Assembly: GCA_934394985.1 (NCBI GenBank)
Contig: CAKRRF010000012.1
Span: 1-64,000, forward strand
Length of the DNA: 64,000 nt
Reading direction: 5' to 3'
Source: an uncultured Marvinbryantia sp.
GTDB taxonomy: Bacteria; Bacillota; Clostridia; Lachnospirales; Lachnospiraceae
This document shows positions 7,646-17,973 of this stretch, in pieces (the first letter of the stretch is position 1; each line of letters starts with the position of its first letter). The notes under the pieces were generated by a model, which ran no database searches, had not been told where the DNA came from, and saw only the letters and a list, made by a program, of their open reading frames with translations. The position numbers and the translations under genes were made by a program.

Positions 7646-7834
7646 AACCTTCGCCTCCTTAAGCTATCTATTATCTGATAGGTTTTCTTTGATTTAATTA
7701 TATTTTAGCACAAAAATAAAAAAATCATATGGCATGTAATTCCAAAAAACAAGGTCGAAATATGTGCTGAGAACACAAAAATATGGTATAATAGGAAAAA
7801 TGGAAAGAATGTGACAGGGAGGAAAAGAATAGGG

Positions 7835-8992
7835 ATGAGTTTTACAATTGAAGATATGATGTTGGCATCGGAAAAACGATATGAAATGAAGTTCCTGGCC
7901 GGAAAAAATGGATGGTCAAATTCAATCAGTTGGGTGCATCTGCTGGAAGGTACCACCATTATACAGAATTTCTGGGGAAAAGAACTGGCAGTGACAACCG
8001 GACTTGGATTCCCGGAAACAACTGACTGGATGCATCTGGCTATGGAACTGGTACGCCATCATGCAGCAGGGCTGATTATAAATGTTGGACAGTATATTAT
8101 GGATATTCCGCAGGAACTGAAAATATATTGTGATGAGAATGATCTCCCCTTGCTGACAGTTCCCTGGGAAGTGCATCTGTCAGATATGATCAAGGATTTC
8201 AGTATTCGTGTATTTCTGCAGGACAGTGCAGATGAACAGATTATTGCTGCGCTGATTGCGGCGATCGAGACACCGGATAATCAGGATGCCTATCGAAAAG
8301 AATTGCTGCCATATTTTGATGTAGACGGAAGCTTTCAGGTAATGATTGTGACCTGTGAAGGGCTGGATGCCATGGATACGGTGGAACGGAAAAAAATATC
8401 TTACAGGATTCAGGTATATCTGGAAGAAATTACGCATAATGCCAGTTTTTTCTATTACAATTCGGACTTTGTACTGGTGGCCAATGCAGTTACAGATAAA
8501 TTTATTCGAAGACTGGCGGAGGGAACCATGCACAGAGCCAGGATCCGAATGCCGGAACTTTCGCTGCACATAGGAATAGGAAGTATACGGATGGATATCA
8601 GCAATCTGTCAGTCAGCTATCAGCGGGCCAAAGCAGCGGCCAGAATTGCCATGAAAAAGAAGTGTGCGGTGGCAGTGTTTGATGAATGCGGACTGAATCG
8701 ATTGTTGTACCGGACCGCAGATCCGGATATTTTAAAAGAAATGGAAGAAGAGACTCTGGCTGTGCTGGAAGAGTACGATCGAAAGCACAAAGCCTGCTAT
8801 CTGGAAACGCTGCAGTCTTATCTGAAGCATAATGGTAGTATTCAGGCAGTGGCGGCAGAATTATATACGCATCGCAATACCATACTCTATCGGATTGGAA
8901 ATATCAAAAAACTTCTGGGTACTGAATTGCAGACACCCGAGGAACGTCTGCCGTACCAGATTGCATTTCATATCCGGGAGATGCATGAATAG
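7835..8992 (+). CDS. PucR-family transcriptional regulator
   Basis: The N-terminal part (about residues 1-120, from FTIEDMM) resembles the PucR purine-catabolism regulator sensor domain, the middle is the GGDEF-like module common in this family, and the C-terminus (SYLKHNGSIQAVAAELYTHR, then NTILYRIGNIKKLLG) is the PucR-type helix-turn-helix. The GTG at 7811 gives eight more residues but lies upstream of the GGGAGG site; ATG 7835 gives the usual M-S-F-T-I-E-D beginning. TATAAT is seen at 7787-7792. The effector is unknown. It sits just upstream of proA in the same direction, so a link to proline or amino-acid status is possible but unproven. Confidence 0.85.
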   Translation: MSFTIEDMMLASEKRYEMKFLAGKNGWSNSISWVHLLEGTTIIQNFWGKELAVTTGLGFPETTDWMHLAMELVRHHAAGLIINVGQYIMDIPQELKIYCDENDLPLLTVPWEVHLSDMIKDFSIRVFLQDSADEQIIAALIAAIETPDNQDAYRKELLPYFDVDGSFQVMIVTCEGLDAMDTVERKKISYRIQVYLEEITHNASFFYYNSDFVLVANAVTDKFIRRLAEGTMHRARIRMPELSLHIGIGSIRMDISNLSVSYQRAKAAARIAMKKKCAVAVFDECGLNRLLYRTADPDILKEMEEETLAVLEEYDRKHKACYLETLQSYLKHNGSIQAVAAELYTHRNTILYRIGNIKKLLGTELQTPEERLPYQIAFHIREMHE

Positions 8993-9071
8993 AACTTGCA
9001 GTGACAGAAAAACTCTTTTATAATGGAGCATAATGACGCATGCGTATAAGTTTGCAAAAGGAGAGACAGAT

Positions 9072-10352
9072 ATGGAGATCAGAGAAGAAGTCAGAAATGT
9101 AAAAATGGCAGCACCACAGATGGCAGCATTGTCAGAAGTACAGAGAAATCAGGCTTTGCAGGCAGTAGCAGATGCTTTAGTGGAAAGAAAAGAGGAGATT
9201 TTTGCAGCAAACGCCAATGATCTGCAGCAGGCAGAAAAAGAGGGCATAGCGGCACCTGTTCTGAAACGTCTGAAGTTTGATGAGGGAAAGCTCCATGATG
9301 TAACAGAAGGAATTCGTGACCTGATCAGATTGCCTGATCCATTGTTCCAGACGCAGCTGGCCAGAGAACTGGATGAGGGTCTGACTCTTTATCGTGTTAC
9401 CTGTCCGATCGGGGTAATCGGAGTGATTTTTGAAGCCCGCCCAGATGCACTGGTACAGATATCTGCGTTATGTATGAAAAGCGGCAACTGTGTGATTTTG
9501 AAAGGAGGAAGCGAAGCTCTTCGAACCAATAAAATTCTGTTTCAGATCATTCAGAAAGCAGCACTGGAAGCAGGCCTGCCATCTCACAGTATGTTGTTGC
9601 TGGAAGCAAGATCAGAGATTACAGAACTGCTGGACTGCTACGGTGATGTAGATCTGCTGATTCCGAGAGGATCGAATCAGTTTGTGCAGTATATTATGAA
9701 TCACACCAGGATACCAGTGATGGGGCACGCAGATGGCATTTGCCATATATATGTAGATAAGGATGCGGATCTGAAAAAAGCAATTCCGGTGATTCTGGAT
9801 GCGAAGACACAGTATGTGTCTGCATGCAATGCCGTAGAAACCCTGCTGATACACAGGGAAATTGCAAAAGAATTGCTTCCGGAGCTGGCGAAAGCGCTGA
9901 AGGAACATCAGGTGCAGCTAAAGGGAACAAAAGAAGTGCAGGAGCTGACCGGATGCGCGGCAGCCACAGAAGAAGATGACCGAAAGGAATATCTGGATTA
10001 TATTGTTTCTGCAAAAATCACAGATTCGCTGCAGGAGGCGATTGACCACATTAATCGTTATGGTTCTCATCATACAGACTGCATTATTACAGAGAATGAA
10101 GCAGCTGCAAAAGAGTTTATGATGCTGGTAGATTCGGCAGGGGTATATCAGAACTGTTCTACCAGATTTGCAGATGGATATCGTTATGGATTTGGTGCAG
10201 AAGTAGGTATCAGTACAGGTAAGCTACATGCCAGAGGGCCAGTGGGACTGGAAGGTCTGGTCAGCTATAAATATAAATTGTTCGGTAACGGACACATTGT
10301 AGGGGACTACGCCAGCGGAAAAAGGTCCTTTCATTTTAAAGATTTAACATAA
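9072..10352 (+). CDS. proA: Glutamate-5-semialdehyde dehydrogenase (gamma-glutamyl phosphate reductase)
   Basis: This catalyses the second step of proline synthesis, NADPH reduction of gamma-glutamyl phosphate. The 426-residue protein has ProA landmarks: PIGVIGVIFEARPDALVQIS, SGNCVILKGGSEA, the active-site cysteine in SACNAVETLL and the C-terminal TRFADGYRYGFGAEVGIST. Start chosen at 9072 because AAAGGAGA lies 8 nt upstream; the ATG at 9033 lacks a site. The usual partner proB is not adjacent here. Confidence 0.96.
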   Translation: MEIREEVRNVKMAAPQMAALSEVQRNQALQAVADALVERKEEIFAANANDLQQAEKEGIAAPVLKRLKFDEGKLHDVTEGIRDLIRLPDPLFQTQLARELDEGLTLYRVTCPIGVIGVIFEARPDALVQISALCMKSGNCVILKGGSEALRTNKILFQIIQKAALEAGLPSHSMLLLEARSEITELLDCYGDVDLLIPRGSNQFVQYIMNHTRIPVMGHADGICHIYVDKDADLKKAIPVILDAKTQYVSACNAVETLLIHREIAKELLPELAKALKEHQVQLKGTKEVQELTGCAAATEEDDRKEYLDYIVSAKITDSLQEAIDHINRYGSHHTDCIITENEAAAKEFMMLVDSAGVYQNCSTRFADGYRYGFGAEVGISTGKLHARGPVGLEGLVSYKYKLFGNGHIVGDYASGKRSFHFKDLT

Positions 10353-10365
10353 AGGAGCAGTAAAC

Positions 10366-10869
10366 ATGGGAGAACAACTGACGGAAAGCGATGTGAAAAA
10401 GATTCAGGAGGAGATCGAATACCGGAAACTGGTAGTGCGAAAAGAAGCACTGGAAGCGGTAAAAGAGGCAAGAGCGCAGGGAGATCTCAGTGAGAACTTT
10501 GAATATCATGCGGCTAAGAAGGATAAGAATCTGAACGAAAGTCGAATCCGATATCTGGAAAGAATGTTGAAGAATGCCAGAATTGTATCAGATCAGTCCA
10601 GATCTGATGAGGTTGGACTGAATAATACCGTGGAAGTCTATTTTGAGGACGATGATGAAACAGAAACCTATAAGCTGGTGACCTCTATCAGAGGAAATTC
10701 CATGAAAGGAATGATCAGTATAGAATCGCCGCTGGGAAAGGCCATTCGTGGACACAAAGTGGGAGAACGTGTCATGGTGAAGATCAATGAGAATGTTGGA
10801 TATTACGTTGAAATCAGAGCAATCGGAAAAGAAAATGATGACAGTCAGGATGAGATTCGAAGATTTTAA
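10366..10869 (+). CDS. greA: Transcription elongation factor GreA
   Basis: GreA enters the secondary channel of RNA polymerase and stimulates cleavage of backtracked RNA. The N-terminal coiled coil carries the acidic tip motif GDLSENFEYHAAK, and the C-terminal globular domain (SPLGKAIRGHKVGERVMVKI) is typical. Length is 167 residues against about 158 usually. It follows proA by 13 nt with an AAAGGAG site, suggesting co-transcription. Confidence 0.93.
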   Translation: MGEQLTESDVKKIQEEIEYRKLVVRKEALEAVKEARAQGDLSENFEYHAAKKDKNLNESRIRYLERMLKNARIVSDQSRSDEVGLNNTVEVYFEDDDETETYKLVTSIRGNSMKGMISIESPLGKAIRGHKVGERVMVKINENVGYYVEIRAIGKENDDSQDEIRRF

Positions 10870-10991
10870 CCGATCAAAAAACACGAAATGACTTTCTGAA
10901 ATCCATACAAAAAAATATCAAAAATATCTTTCTTTTTTGTTAAAATTGGTGTATGATAGTAAAAGATATACTATGTATTGGGGTGAATGGT

Positions 10992-12080
10992 ATGATTTCT
11001 AATCAAATATTGCAAAATACGGTAGAAGGTTTGAAGCAAATCAGCAGAGTAGAACTGGGAGTGATTGATACAGAAGGAAATGTACTGGCAGCTACATTTT
11101 CGGAAGCGGGAGATTTTTCTGAGCCTGCAAGAATTTTTGCAAATTCGCCTGCGGACAGTCAGGAAGTGCAGGGATATCAGTTCTTCAAGATCTATGACGA
11201 GACACAGCTGGAGTATATCCTTCTTGCCAGTGGAAGTACAGATGATACTTATATGATAGGTAAGATGGCAGCATTTCAGATTCAGAGTCTTCTGGTTGCC
11301 TATAAGGAGCGCTTTGATAAGGACAATTTTATCAAGAATCTGTTGCTTGATAATCTGCTGCTGATTGATATTTACAACAGAGCAAAGAAGCTTCACATTA
11401 ATACAGATTCCAGAAGAGTCGTATTTATTCTGGAGACAAATCATGAAAAAGATACAGTATCCATGGAAAGTATTCGTACCAGTCTGGGAAATCGTTCCGG
11501 TGATTTTATTACGGCAGTAGATGAAAAGAGCATCATTGTGGTGAAGGAACTGGAAGATACAGACAGTTTTGAGGAGCTGGAGCAGACTGCACGTATGATC
11601 ATCAGCAGTCTGGAACCGGAATTGAGAGAAGTTGCACATGTAGCTTATGGTACTGTGGTGAGTGAGATTAAGGAAGTATCTAGATCTTACAAAGAAGCTC
11701 GTATGGCTCTGGATGTGGGAAAGATTTTCTTTGATGAGAGAAATGTGATTGCATATAGCTCACTGGGGATAGGACGACTGATCTATCAGCTCCCGATACC
11801 ACTGTGTAAGATGTTTATCCGTGAGATATTTGGCGGTAAATCCACGGATGATTTTGATGAAGAAACATTGACTACAATTAATAAGTTTTTTGAAAACAGT
11901 CTGAATGTATCAGAAACATCCAGACAGTTGTATATCCACAGAAATACGCTGGTATATCGACTGGATAAGCTGCAGAAAAGTACAGGTCTGGATCTGCGGG
12001 TATTCGAAGATGCGATTACCTTTAAGATTGCATTGATGGTTGTAAAATATATGAAGTATATGGAGACAACAGATTTTTAA
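10992..12080 (+). CDS. CdaR/PucR-type transcriptional regulator
   Basis: This 362-residue protein has a sensor-like N-terminus (ISRVELGVIDTEGNVLAAT), a central GGDEF-like module (near AYGTVVSEIKEVSRSYKEAR) and a C-terminal helix-turn-helix (LNVSETSRQLYIHRNTLVYR) of the sugar-diacid-regulator class. The start at 10992 follows GGGGTG; the ATG at 10953 lies in the probable promoter. It is the second regulator with this C-terminal domain within 3 kb, but the two are only distantly similar by eye. The target is unknown. Confidence 0.8.
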   Translation: MISNQILQNTVEGLKQISRVELGVIDTEGNVLAATFSEAGDFSEPARIFANSPADSQEVQGYQFFKIYDETQLEYILLASGSTDDTYMIGKMAAFQIQSLLVAYKERFDKDNFIKNLLLDNLLLIDIYNRAKKLHINTDSRRVVFILETNHEKDTVSMESIRTSLGNRSGDFITAVDEKSIIVVKELEDTDSFEELEQTARMIISSLEPELREVAHVAYGTVVSEIKEVSRSYKEARMALDVGKIFFDERNVIAYSSLGIGRLIYQLPIPLCKMFIREIFGGKSTDDFDEETLTTINKFFENSLNVSETSRQLYIHRNTLVYRLDKLQKSTGLDLRVFEDAITFKIALMVVKYMKYMETTDF

Positions 12081-12176
12081 AGTATAGAATTTCAGACAGG
12101 AACAATAAAAGAAATGGGGGTTTGAGTATGGACAGCATACCAGACCCTCTCTTTTCATGTTGGGAAAGGAGTATCA

Positions 12177-13424
12177 ATGGAACAGAAAAATGAAAATGGA
12201 AAGTTTATAAAAGGATTATTCTGTGGTGTCTTGCTGGTACTGATTTGTATGGCAGGATGTCTGTTGCACCTGCAGTGGAAGATGAACAGGCGTACTGCCA
12301 ATATCAGTACAGCAGAAAAGACAGATCATCTGAATATGAATCTGAAACAGGTGAAGAAAAAAACGGGAGAGATAGAAGCTTTGATCAATGCGTATTATCT
12401 GGACGAGATAGATAGTCAGCAGGTGGAGGATACTATGTATACCGGGATGGTGGCCGGGCTGGACGATCCGTATTCGGTATACTATTCGGAAGAAGAACTG
12501 GAGACGATGGAAGAGGCAACTTCCGGAGCTTACGCGGGAATCGGAGCGACCCTTACCCAGGATCCTGATACAGGAGAAATGTCGGTAGTATCCTGCTTTG
12601 ATGGTACACCGGCACAGGAGGCCGGACTGCTTCCGGGTGATGTAATTAGCGGATGGAATGGCGCTTCGGTAGAAGGAATGGAACTGACGGAACTGGTATC
12701 GAAAATCAAGACAGATCCAGATGAGCATCTGACATTGGAGATTGAGCGGGATGGGGAAACACTGGAAGTAGAACTGACCAGACGGGAAGTGGAGATCCCG
12801 ACTGTAGAATATGAGATGCTGGATGACCAGATCGGTTATATCCGGCTGGTGGAATTTGATGAGGTAACCGCTGATCAGTTTAAAGAAGCACTGGAAGAAC
12901 TTGAAAGTCAGAATATGGAAAAGCTGATTGTTGATGTACGGGATAATCCTGGAGGCGTGCTGCAGGTAGTCTGTGATATGCTGGATGAAATACTTCCAGA
13001 GGGACTGATCGTATATACAGAAGATAAGGATGGGAACAGAAAAGAATATACCTCAGATGAAGAGCATCAGTTTCAAAAACCTCTGGCTGTGCTGGTAAAC
13101 GAAAACAGTGCCAGTGCATCAGAAATATTTGCAGGAGCAATTCAGGATTACGGAATGGGAACCATTGTGGGAACAACCACATTCGGAAAAGGAATTGTGC
13201 AGAAGATTTTTTACCTGTCAGACGGAACTGGAGTAAAGTTGACGGTAGCCAAATATTACACACCAAAAGGGCATGATATTCACAAAAAGGGTATCACACC
13301 GGATGTGGAAGCAGAATTAAATGATGACCTGAAAAAACAGTCAGTTATCAGCCATGAAGAAGACAGTCAGCTTCAGGAAGCCATTCATGTCCTTCAGAAT
13401 GAGACTCGGCAGGAACAGAAGTAA
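12177..13424 (+). CDS. S41-family C-terminal processing protease, membrane-anchored
   Basis: One N-terminal membrane segment (GLFCGVLLVLICMAGCLL) anchors an extracellular protease of 415 residues. A PDZ domain (AGIGATLTQD, then GTPAQEAGLLPGDVISGWNG) precedes the S41 core, with the catalytic serine in NENSASASEIFAGA and the lysine in TTFGKGIVQK. RBS AAAGGAG precedes ATG 12177. CtpA/CtpB-like enzymes process envelope proteins or sporulation signals; the substrate is not evident. Its 3' end overlaps a small minus-strand gene. Confidence 0.93.
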   Translation: MEQKNENGKFIKGLFCGVLLVLICMAGCLLHLQWKMNRRTANISTAEKTDHLNMNLKQVKKKTGEIEALINAYYLDEIDSQQVEDTMYTGMVAGLDDPYSVYYSEEELETMEEATSGAYAGIGATLTQDPDTGEMSVVSCFDGTPAQEAGLLPGDVISGWNGASVEGMELTELVSKIKTDPDEHLTLEIERDGETLEVELTRREVEIPTVEYEMLDDQIGYIRLVEFDEVTADQFKEALEELESQNMEKLIVDVRDNPGGVLQVVCDMLDEILPEGLIVYTEDKDGNRKEYTSDEEHQFQKPLAVLVNENSASASEIFAGAIQDYGMGTIVGTTTFGKGIVQKIFYLSDGTGVKLTVAKYYTPKGHDIHKKGITPDVEAELNDDLKKQSVISHEEDSQLQEAIHVLQNETRQEQK

Positions 13425-13539
13425 GAGCAGGGTCAACTATGGAAAGATCCGAAAGGAAACGAAGAGAAAAATTCTTTTCATCCATGGAAATCAGCGAAAG
13501 CATTCTGGCAAGTTCCTGATCAGTAAACATCTGATGCAT
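13348..13539 (-). CDS. Small protein of 63 residues, unknown, convergent with the S41 protease
   Basis: The frame begins MHQMFTDQELARMLSLISMD and has an excellent AAGGAGG six nt before ATG 13539. Its 3' 77 bases overlap the end of the protease gene on the other strand. A possible minus-strand promoter (TTTACT, 17 bp, TAAAAT) contains a perfect 8-bp dyad (13583-13605). The N-terminal 35 residues look protein-like, whereas the C-terminal part is shaped by the protease frame. The family is not recognised. Confidence 0.5.
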   Translation of the reverse strand: MHQMFTDQELARMLSLISMDEKNFSLRFLSDLSIVDPALTSVPAESHSEGHEWLPEADCLLHG

Positions 13540-13582
13540 ATGATACCTCCTTAATACAGAAAATGATTCGGTTCTGCTTTTA

Positions 13583-13605
13583 TTTTAGACACTCCGCGTC
13601 TAAAA
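13583..13605. promoter_or_regulatory. Operator-like dyad
   Basis: TTTTAGAC (13583-13590) and GTCTAAAA (13598-13605) are perfect inverted repeats separated by 7 bp. The dyad lies in the spacer and -10 of the putative minus-strand promoter and has no T tract, so a repressor site is likelier than a terminator. Confidence 0.5.
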
Positions 13606-13709
13606 GTAAAGGAGAGATCACGAAATAATTAACACTTTTTTTAAAAGAATAATCGAAATAATAAATAAAAGTAATGATGAAGTATCATTATGAGACAGCG
13701 GGTTTTTGA

Positions 13710-13738
13710 TTGACAAACAAAAATTCCGCTGTTATCAT
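13710..13738 (+). promoter_or_regulatory. Promoter of glnA
   Basis: TTGACA (13710-13715) and TATCAT (13733-13738) have 17-bp spacing. ACAGCGG (13695-13701) and CCGCTGT (13726-13732) form a dyad straddling the -35 and reaching the -10, a possible regulator site. Confidence 0.8.
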
Positions 13739-13750
13739 TTTTTCAGAGCA

Positions 13751-13787
13751 AAGGCGTTCAACCAGAGGTGTAGAATGCCTTTTTTTC
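13751..13787 (+). terminator. Attenuator-type terminator in the glnA leader
   Basis: AAGGCGTTC (13751-13759) pairs with GAATGCCTT (13773-13781), followed by a T tract, only about 10 nt after the predicted transcript start and 70 nt before glnA. A terminator inside the leader plus the ANTAR gene downstream suggests antitermination control. A second small palindrome, TCATAACCGTTATGA, follows at about 13792-13806. Confidence 0.7.
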
Positions 13788-13856
13788 AGTTTCATAACCG
13801 TTATGAGGTAACCATAAAAAAGAGATATAGGAACATTGGACAAGGAGTGAACATTT

Positions 13857-15185
13857 ATGAAGTATACCAGAGAAGATATTATACGCATGACAGAAGAAGA
13901 GGATGTGGAATTTATCCGGCTGCAGTTTACGGATATTTTCGGAACATTGAAAAATATTGCCATTACAGCTGGTCAGCTGGAAAAAGCACTGGATAACCAA
14001 TGTATGTTTGATGGCTCTTCGATTGAAGGGTTTGTACGGATTGAAGAATCAGATATGTATCTGCATCCGGATCTTGATACGTTTACGATTTTTCCATGGA
14101 GACCACAGCAGGGAAAAGTGGCCAGATTGATCTGTGATGTGTATCGGCCGGATGGTACGCCATTTGAAGGGGATCCGAGATATGTACTGAAAAAAGTCAT
14201 CAGGGAAGCGGCTGATATGGGATATCAGTTTGATGTGGGACCGGAGTGTGAATTTTTCCTGTATCATTTGGATGATAATGGTCAGCCGACAACCATCACA
14301 CATGAAAAAGCCGGATATTTTGATCTGGGACCGGTGGATCTGGGAGAAAACGCCAGAAGAGATATGGTGATGACTCTGGAGGATGTAGGAATCGGGATTG
14401 AGGCCTCTCATCATGAAGTGGCACCGGCTCAGCATGAGATTGATCTGAAATACGGTGATGCACTGATGATTGCCGACAGTCTGATGACCTTTAAGCTGGC
14501 GGTAAAGACGATTGCAAAGCGACATGGTTTGCATGCGTCCTTTATGCCGAAGCCAAAACAGAATATTAATGGATCCGGTATGCATATTAATATGTCATTA
14601 TCCAAAGATGGTGTGAATATTTTTGCAGATCAGGAAGATGAAAAGAAACTCAGTAAAGAGGCATGCCATTTTATGGGAGGACTTTTAAAATATATGAAAG
14701 GAATGGCAGCCATTACCAATCCACTGATCAATTCCTATAAACGTCTGGTTCCGGGATATGAGGCGCCGGTCTATATTGCCTGGTCAGCGCAGAACCGGAC
14801 ACCGCTCATCCGTATTCCGATAACCAGAGGAGAAGGACAGAGAATAGAACTGAGAAGCCCGGATCCTGCCAGCAATCCATATCTGGTTCTGGCACTTTGT
14901 CTGGCAGCAGGGCTGGATGGTATCCGGAATCAGATTGAGCCACCGGCCAGTGTGAATGGAAATATATATGAGATGACGGAGGAAGAAAAGGAACAGATCG
15001 GACTGGAGCGTCTGCCGAAAAATCTAAGTGAAGCGGTAGAGGAACTGGAAAAGAGCGAATTTATCTGTCAGGTTCTTGGTGAGCATATTGTGAAGAATTT
15101 CTGCAGGGCAAAAAAAGCAGAATGGGAGGAATATACCAATCAGGTTACCCAGTGGGAACTGGATCAGTATTTATACAGAATATAA
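13857..15185 (+). CDS. glnA: Glutamine synthetase, type I
   Basis: This makes glutamine from glutamate, ammonia and ATP, the entry point for ammonia. The 442-residue length fits GSI-alpha of Firmicutes. Visible motifs include [16 protein letters not shown], the Mg-binding [10 protein letters not shown] and the ATP-site signature [16 protein letters not shown]. The adenylylation-site region of GSI-beta enzymes is not apparent. RBS AAGGAGT precedes ATG 13857. The ANTAR antiterminator gene follows. Confidence 0.97.
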   Translation: MKYTREDIIRMTEEEDVEFIRLQFTDIFGTLKNIAITAGQLEKALDNQCMFDGSSIEGFVRIEESDMYLHPDLDTFTIFPWRPQQGKVARLICDVYRPDGTPFEGDPRYVLKKVIREAADMGYQFDVGPECEFFLYHLDDNGQPTTITHEKAGYFDLGPVDLGENARRDMVMTLEDVGIGIEASHHEVAPAQHEIDLKYGDALMIADSLMTFKLAVKTIAKRHGLHASFMPKPKQNINGSGMHINMSLSKDGVNIFADQEDEKKLSKEACHFMGGLLKYMKGMAAITNPLINSYKRLVPGYEAPVYIAWSAQNRTPLIRIPITRGEGQRIELRSPDPASNPYLVLALCLAAGLDGIRNQIEPPASVNGNIYEMTEEEKEQIGLERLPKNLSEAVEELEKSEFICQVLGEHIVKNFCRAKKAEWEEYTNQVTQWELDQYLYRI

Positions 15186-15257
15186 CACGCACTGTTTTTG
15201 AGAATACAAGTCAGGCATTGATAAGACATGACTTAACAAGAACAGGAGGTGTGAAAA

Positions 15258-15812
15258 ATGGCCAGTATCATTGTGGCTTTTCCAAAAGCGGAAGATGCGA
15301 AGAATATCAGGAATATTATCGTGCGCAATGGATACCAGGTAGCAGCTGTCTGTGTCAGTGGGGCACAGGTACTGCAGGCCGCTGACACCCTGGGAGAAGG
15401 GCTGGTTGTATGCAGCTATCGTTTTCGGGATATGCAGTATGATCATCTGAAAGACTGCCTGCCAAAGGACTTTGAAATGCTTTTGGTGGCATCGGAAGGA
15501 GTGCTTGGTGGATGCTTAAATCCGGATATCGTAAGGCTTTGTCTGCCGTTGAAGGTATTTGATCTGATGAATACCATAGAGTTTATGCAGGCATCGATCC
15601 TCCGAAGGCAAAAAAAGAAAAAGAAAATGCCGAAGGTTCGGTCGGAAAAAGAGCAGAAGATCATAGATATAGCGAAAAAACTTCTGATGGAGCGAAACTG
15701 CATGACAGAAGAAGAGGCTCATCGTTATATGCAGAAATGCAGTATGGACAGTGGAACGAATCTGGTAGAAACAGCGGAAATGGTATTTACATTGATGACA
15801 AATGAAGGATAG
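15258..15812 (+). CDS. ANTAR-domain RNA-binding antiterminator (response-regulator-like)
   Basis: Residues 1-120 form a receiver-like fold ([19 protein letters not shown]); a basic KKKKK linker follows, then the ANTAR domain: [20 protein letters not shown] and [25 protein letters not shown] proteins bind paired leader hairpins and block terminator formation. Adjacent Clostridial homologues act on glnA leaders, and here a terminator lies in that leader. The receiver half seems to lack the phospho-acceptor acidic pocket, so activation may not be by phosphorylation. RBS AGGAGGTG. Confidence 0.9.
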   Translation: MASIIVAFPKAEDAKNIRNIIVRNGYQVAAVCVSGAQVLQAADTLGEGLVVCSYRFRDMQYDHLKDCLPKDFEMLLVASEGVLGGCLNPDIVRLCLPLKVFDLMNTIEFMQASILRRQKKKKKMPKVRSEKEQKIIDIAKKLLMERNCMTEEEAHRYMQKCSMDSGTNLVETAEMVFTLMTNEG

Positions 15813-15826
15813 AGGAGGCAATAACT

Positions 15827-16660
15827 ATGAAGTTTACAAAAATGCATGGGATCGGCAATGATTATGTGTATGTAAATTGTATGAAAGAGACAGTAGAAAA
15901 TCCAACAGAAACAGCCATTAAAGTCAGTGACCGACATTTCGGAATTGGTTCGGACGGACTGATTCTGATTAAACCTTCAGAAGTGGCCGATGGAAAGATG
16001 GAAATGTATAATGCCGATGGTTCTCAGGGAGCTATGTGCGGAAACGGTATTCGTTGCGTAGCCAAATATATGTATGATCACGGGATTACAGATAAAACAA
16101 CGATCAGTGTAGAGACCAAAAGTGGCATCAAATATCTGGATCTGACGACAAAGGACGGAAAGGTAGATACGGTAAAAGTCAATATGGGAACGCCAATCCT
16201 GAAAGCATCACAGATACCGGTACTTTCTGATAAAGAACAGGTGATAAATGAATCGGTTACAATAGATGGAAAAGAGTGGAAAATCACCTGTGTATCTATG
16301 GGAAATCCGCATGCGGTTACTTACATAGATGATGTAAAAGGACTGGAGATAGAGAAGATCGGACCAAAGTTTGAAAACAATGAAATTTTTCCGGATCGGG
16401 TGAATACGGAATTTGTCCATGTTATTGACCGCAATACTGTGGAAATGCGTGTCTGGGAACGGGGATCCGGTGAGACTCTGGCCTGTGGTACCGGAGCATG
16501 TGCAGTTGCTGTGTCCTCGATTTTAAACGGACTGACGGAAGATGAAGTCACAGTAAAACTGCTGGGCGGAAATCTGAAGATTTTCTGGGACAGACAGATA
16601 AATAAAGTATTTATGACAGGAAGTGCCACCACAGTATTTGACGGGGAAATCATGTTATAA
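15827..16660 (+). CDS. dapF: Diaminopimelate epimerase
   Basis: Cofactor-free epimerase converting LL- to meso-diaminopimelate for lysine and peptidoglycan. [14 protein letters not shown] is the family start. The two catalytic cysteines are in MCGNGIRC (near residue 71) and [11 protein letters not shown] (near residue 220). The 277-residue length is normal. It lies 14 nt after the ANTAR gene and 16 nt before dapL, so the three are probably one transcript. Confidence 0.97.
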   Translation: MKFTKMHGIGNDYVYVNCMKETVENPTETAIKVSDRHFGIGSDGLILIKPSEVADGKMEMYNADGSQGAMCGNGIRCVAKYMYDHGITDKTTISVETKSGIKYLDLTTKDGKVDTVKVNMGTPILKASQIPVLSDKEQVINESVTIDGKEWKITCVSMGNPHAVTYIDDVKGLEIEKIGPKFENNEIFPDRVNTEFVHVIDRNTVEMRVWERGSGETLACGTGACAVAVSSILNGLTEDEVTVKLLGGNLKIFWDRQINKVFMTGSATTVFDGEIML

Positions 16661-16676
16661 CAGGAGGAAAAAACAA

Positions 16677-17891
16677 ATGGTAAAAGTGAATGAGAATTAT
16701 TTAAAACTGCCAGGCAGTTATCTGTTTTCCACAATCGGAAAAAAAGTAGCGGCATTTTCCGTTGAGCATCCGGATAAAAAAGTGATTCGTCTGGGAATCG
16801 GGGATGTGACACAGCCACTGGCGCCGGCCATTATTACAGCACTTCACAGTGCGGTAGATGAGATGGCTGATGCGGCCACTTTTCATGGCTATGCACCGGA
16901 TCTGGGCTATGAATTTTTAAGAAATGCGATTGCAAAAAATGACTTTCAGGATCGCGGCTGCGATATTGCAGCAGATGAAATTTTTATATCAGATGGAGCA
17001 AAATGTGATTCTTCCAATATACAGGAGATTTTCAGCCTGGATAATAAAATTGCTGTGTGTGATCCGGTATATCCGGTATATGTAGATTCGAATGTTATGG
17101 CAGGCAGAACCGGTATCTGGGATCCGAAAAAAGAGACATGGAGTGATGTTATTTATATGCCGTGTACTGCAGAAAATGGGTTTGCACCAGAGCTGCCAAA
17201 GGAGACTCCAGATCTGATTTATCTGTGCTTCCCGAATAATCCGACCGGTGCAACGATTACCAGAGACCAGTTGCAGATATGGGTAGACTATGCCAATAAA
17301 GTCGGTGCTGTTATCATCTATGATGCAGCATATGAAGCATATATTTCAGAAGAAAACGTACCACATTCGATCTATGAATGCGAAGGTGCCAGAACATGTG
17401 CCATTGAACTGCGCAGTTTTTCTAAGAATGCGGGATTTACCGGAGTACGGCTGGGATTTACGGTGATTCCAAAGGAATTGAAGGCCGGTGGAGTTTCCTT
17501 ACATCCTCTTTGGGCAAGACGTCACGGTACCAAGTACAATGGAGCACCTTACATTGTTCAGAAAGCCGGAGAAGCGGTATATTCACCGGAAGGAAAAGCA
17601 CAGTTAAAAAAACAAGTGGCATATTATATGAACAATGCAAAAGTTATTTCTGAAGGTCTGAAATCGGCAGGGTACACAGTATCCGGAGGTGTGAATGCAC
17701 CGTATATCTGGTTGAAGACACCGGAGAAAATGACTTCATGGGAGTTTTTTGACTATCTGCTGGAAAAAGCCAATGTGGTGGGAACTCCTGGTTCTGGATT
17801 TGGACCAAGTGGCGAGGGATATTTCCGCCTGACTGCATTTGGCAGTTATGAAAATACGGCAGAGGCGGTCGAAAGAATGAAAGCATTGTAA
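16677..17891 (+). CDS. dapL: LL-diaminopimelate aminotransferase
   Basis: PLP enzyme that makes LL-DAP directly from tetrahydrodipicolinate, the short DAP route of many Clostridia. The lysine in [15 protein letters not shown] binds [19 protein letters not shown] and [14 protein letters not shown] are typical of DapL. The start at 16677 has AGGAGG 8-9 nt upstream; the open frame extending to 16623 would overlap dapF. The product has 404 residues. Confidence 0.96.
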   Translation: MVKVNENYLKLPGSYLFSTIGKKVAAFSVEHPDKKVIRLGIGDVTQPLAPAIITALHSAVDEMADAATFHGYAPDLGYEFLRNAIAKNDFQDRGCDIAADEIFISDGAKCDSSNIQEIFSLDNKIAVCDPVYPVYVDSNVMAGRTGIWDPKKETWSDVIYMPCTAENGFAPELPKETPDLIYLCFPNNPTGATITRDQLQIWVDYANKVGAVIIYDAAYEAYISEENVPHSIYECEGARTCAIELRSFSKNAGFTGVRLGFTVIPKELKAGGVSLHPLWARRHGTKYNGAPYIVQKAGEAVYSPEGKAQLKKQVAYYMNNAKVISEGLKSAGYTVSGGVNAPYIWLKTPEKMTSWEFFDYLLEKANVVGTPGSGFGPSGEGYFRLTAFGSYENTAEAVERMKAL

Positions 17892-17973
17892 GATGCGGCT
17901 GAATCTGCTATACTTAGGCATTGAGGTTGCTGGACACAAATGAACAGTGACATGAGATGAGGAGGATATGGAC

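Noticed and set aside
15812..16677. Lysine riboswitch at the dapF-dapL genes
   Set aside because: Gaps between the genes are under 20 nt, too small for a lysine aptamer.
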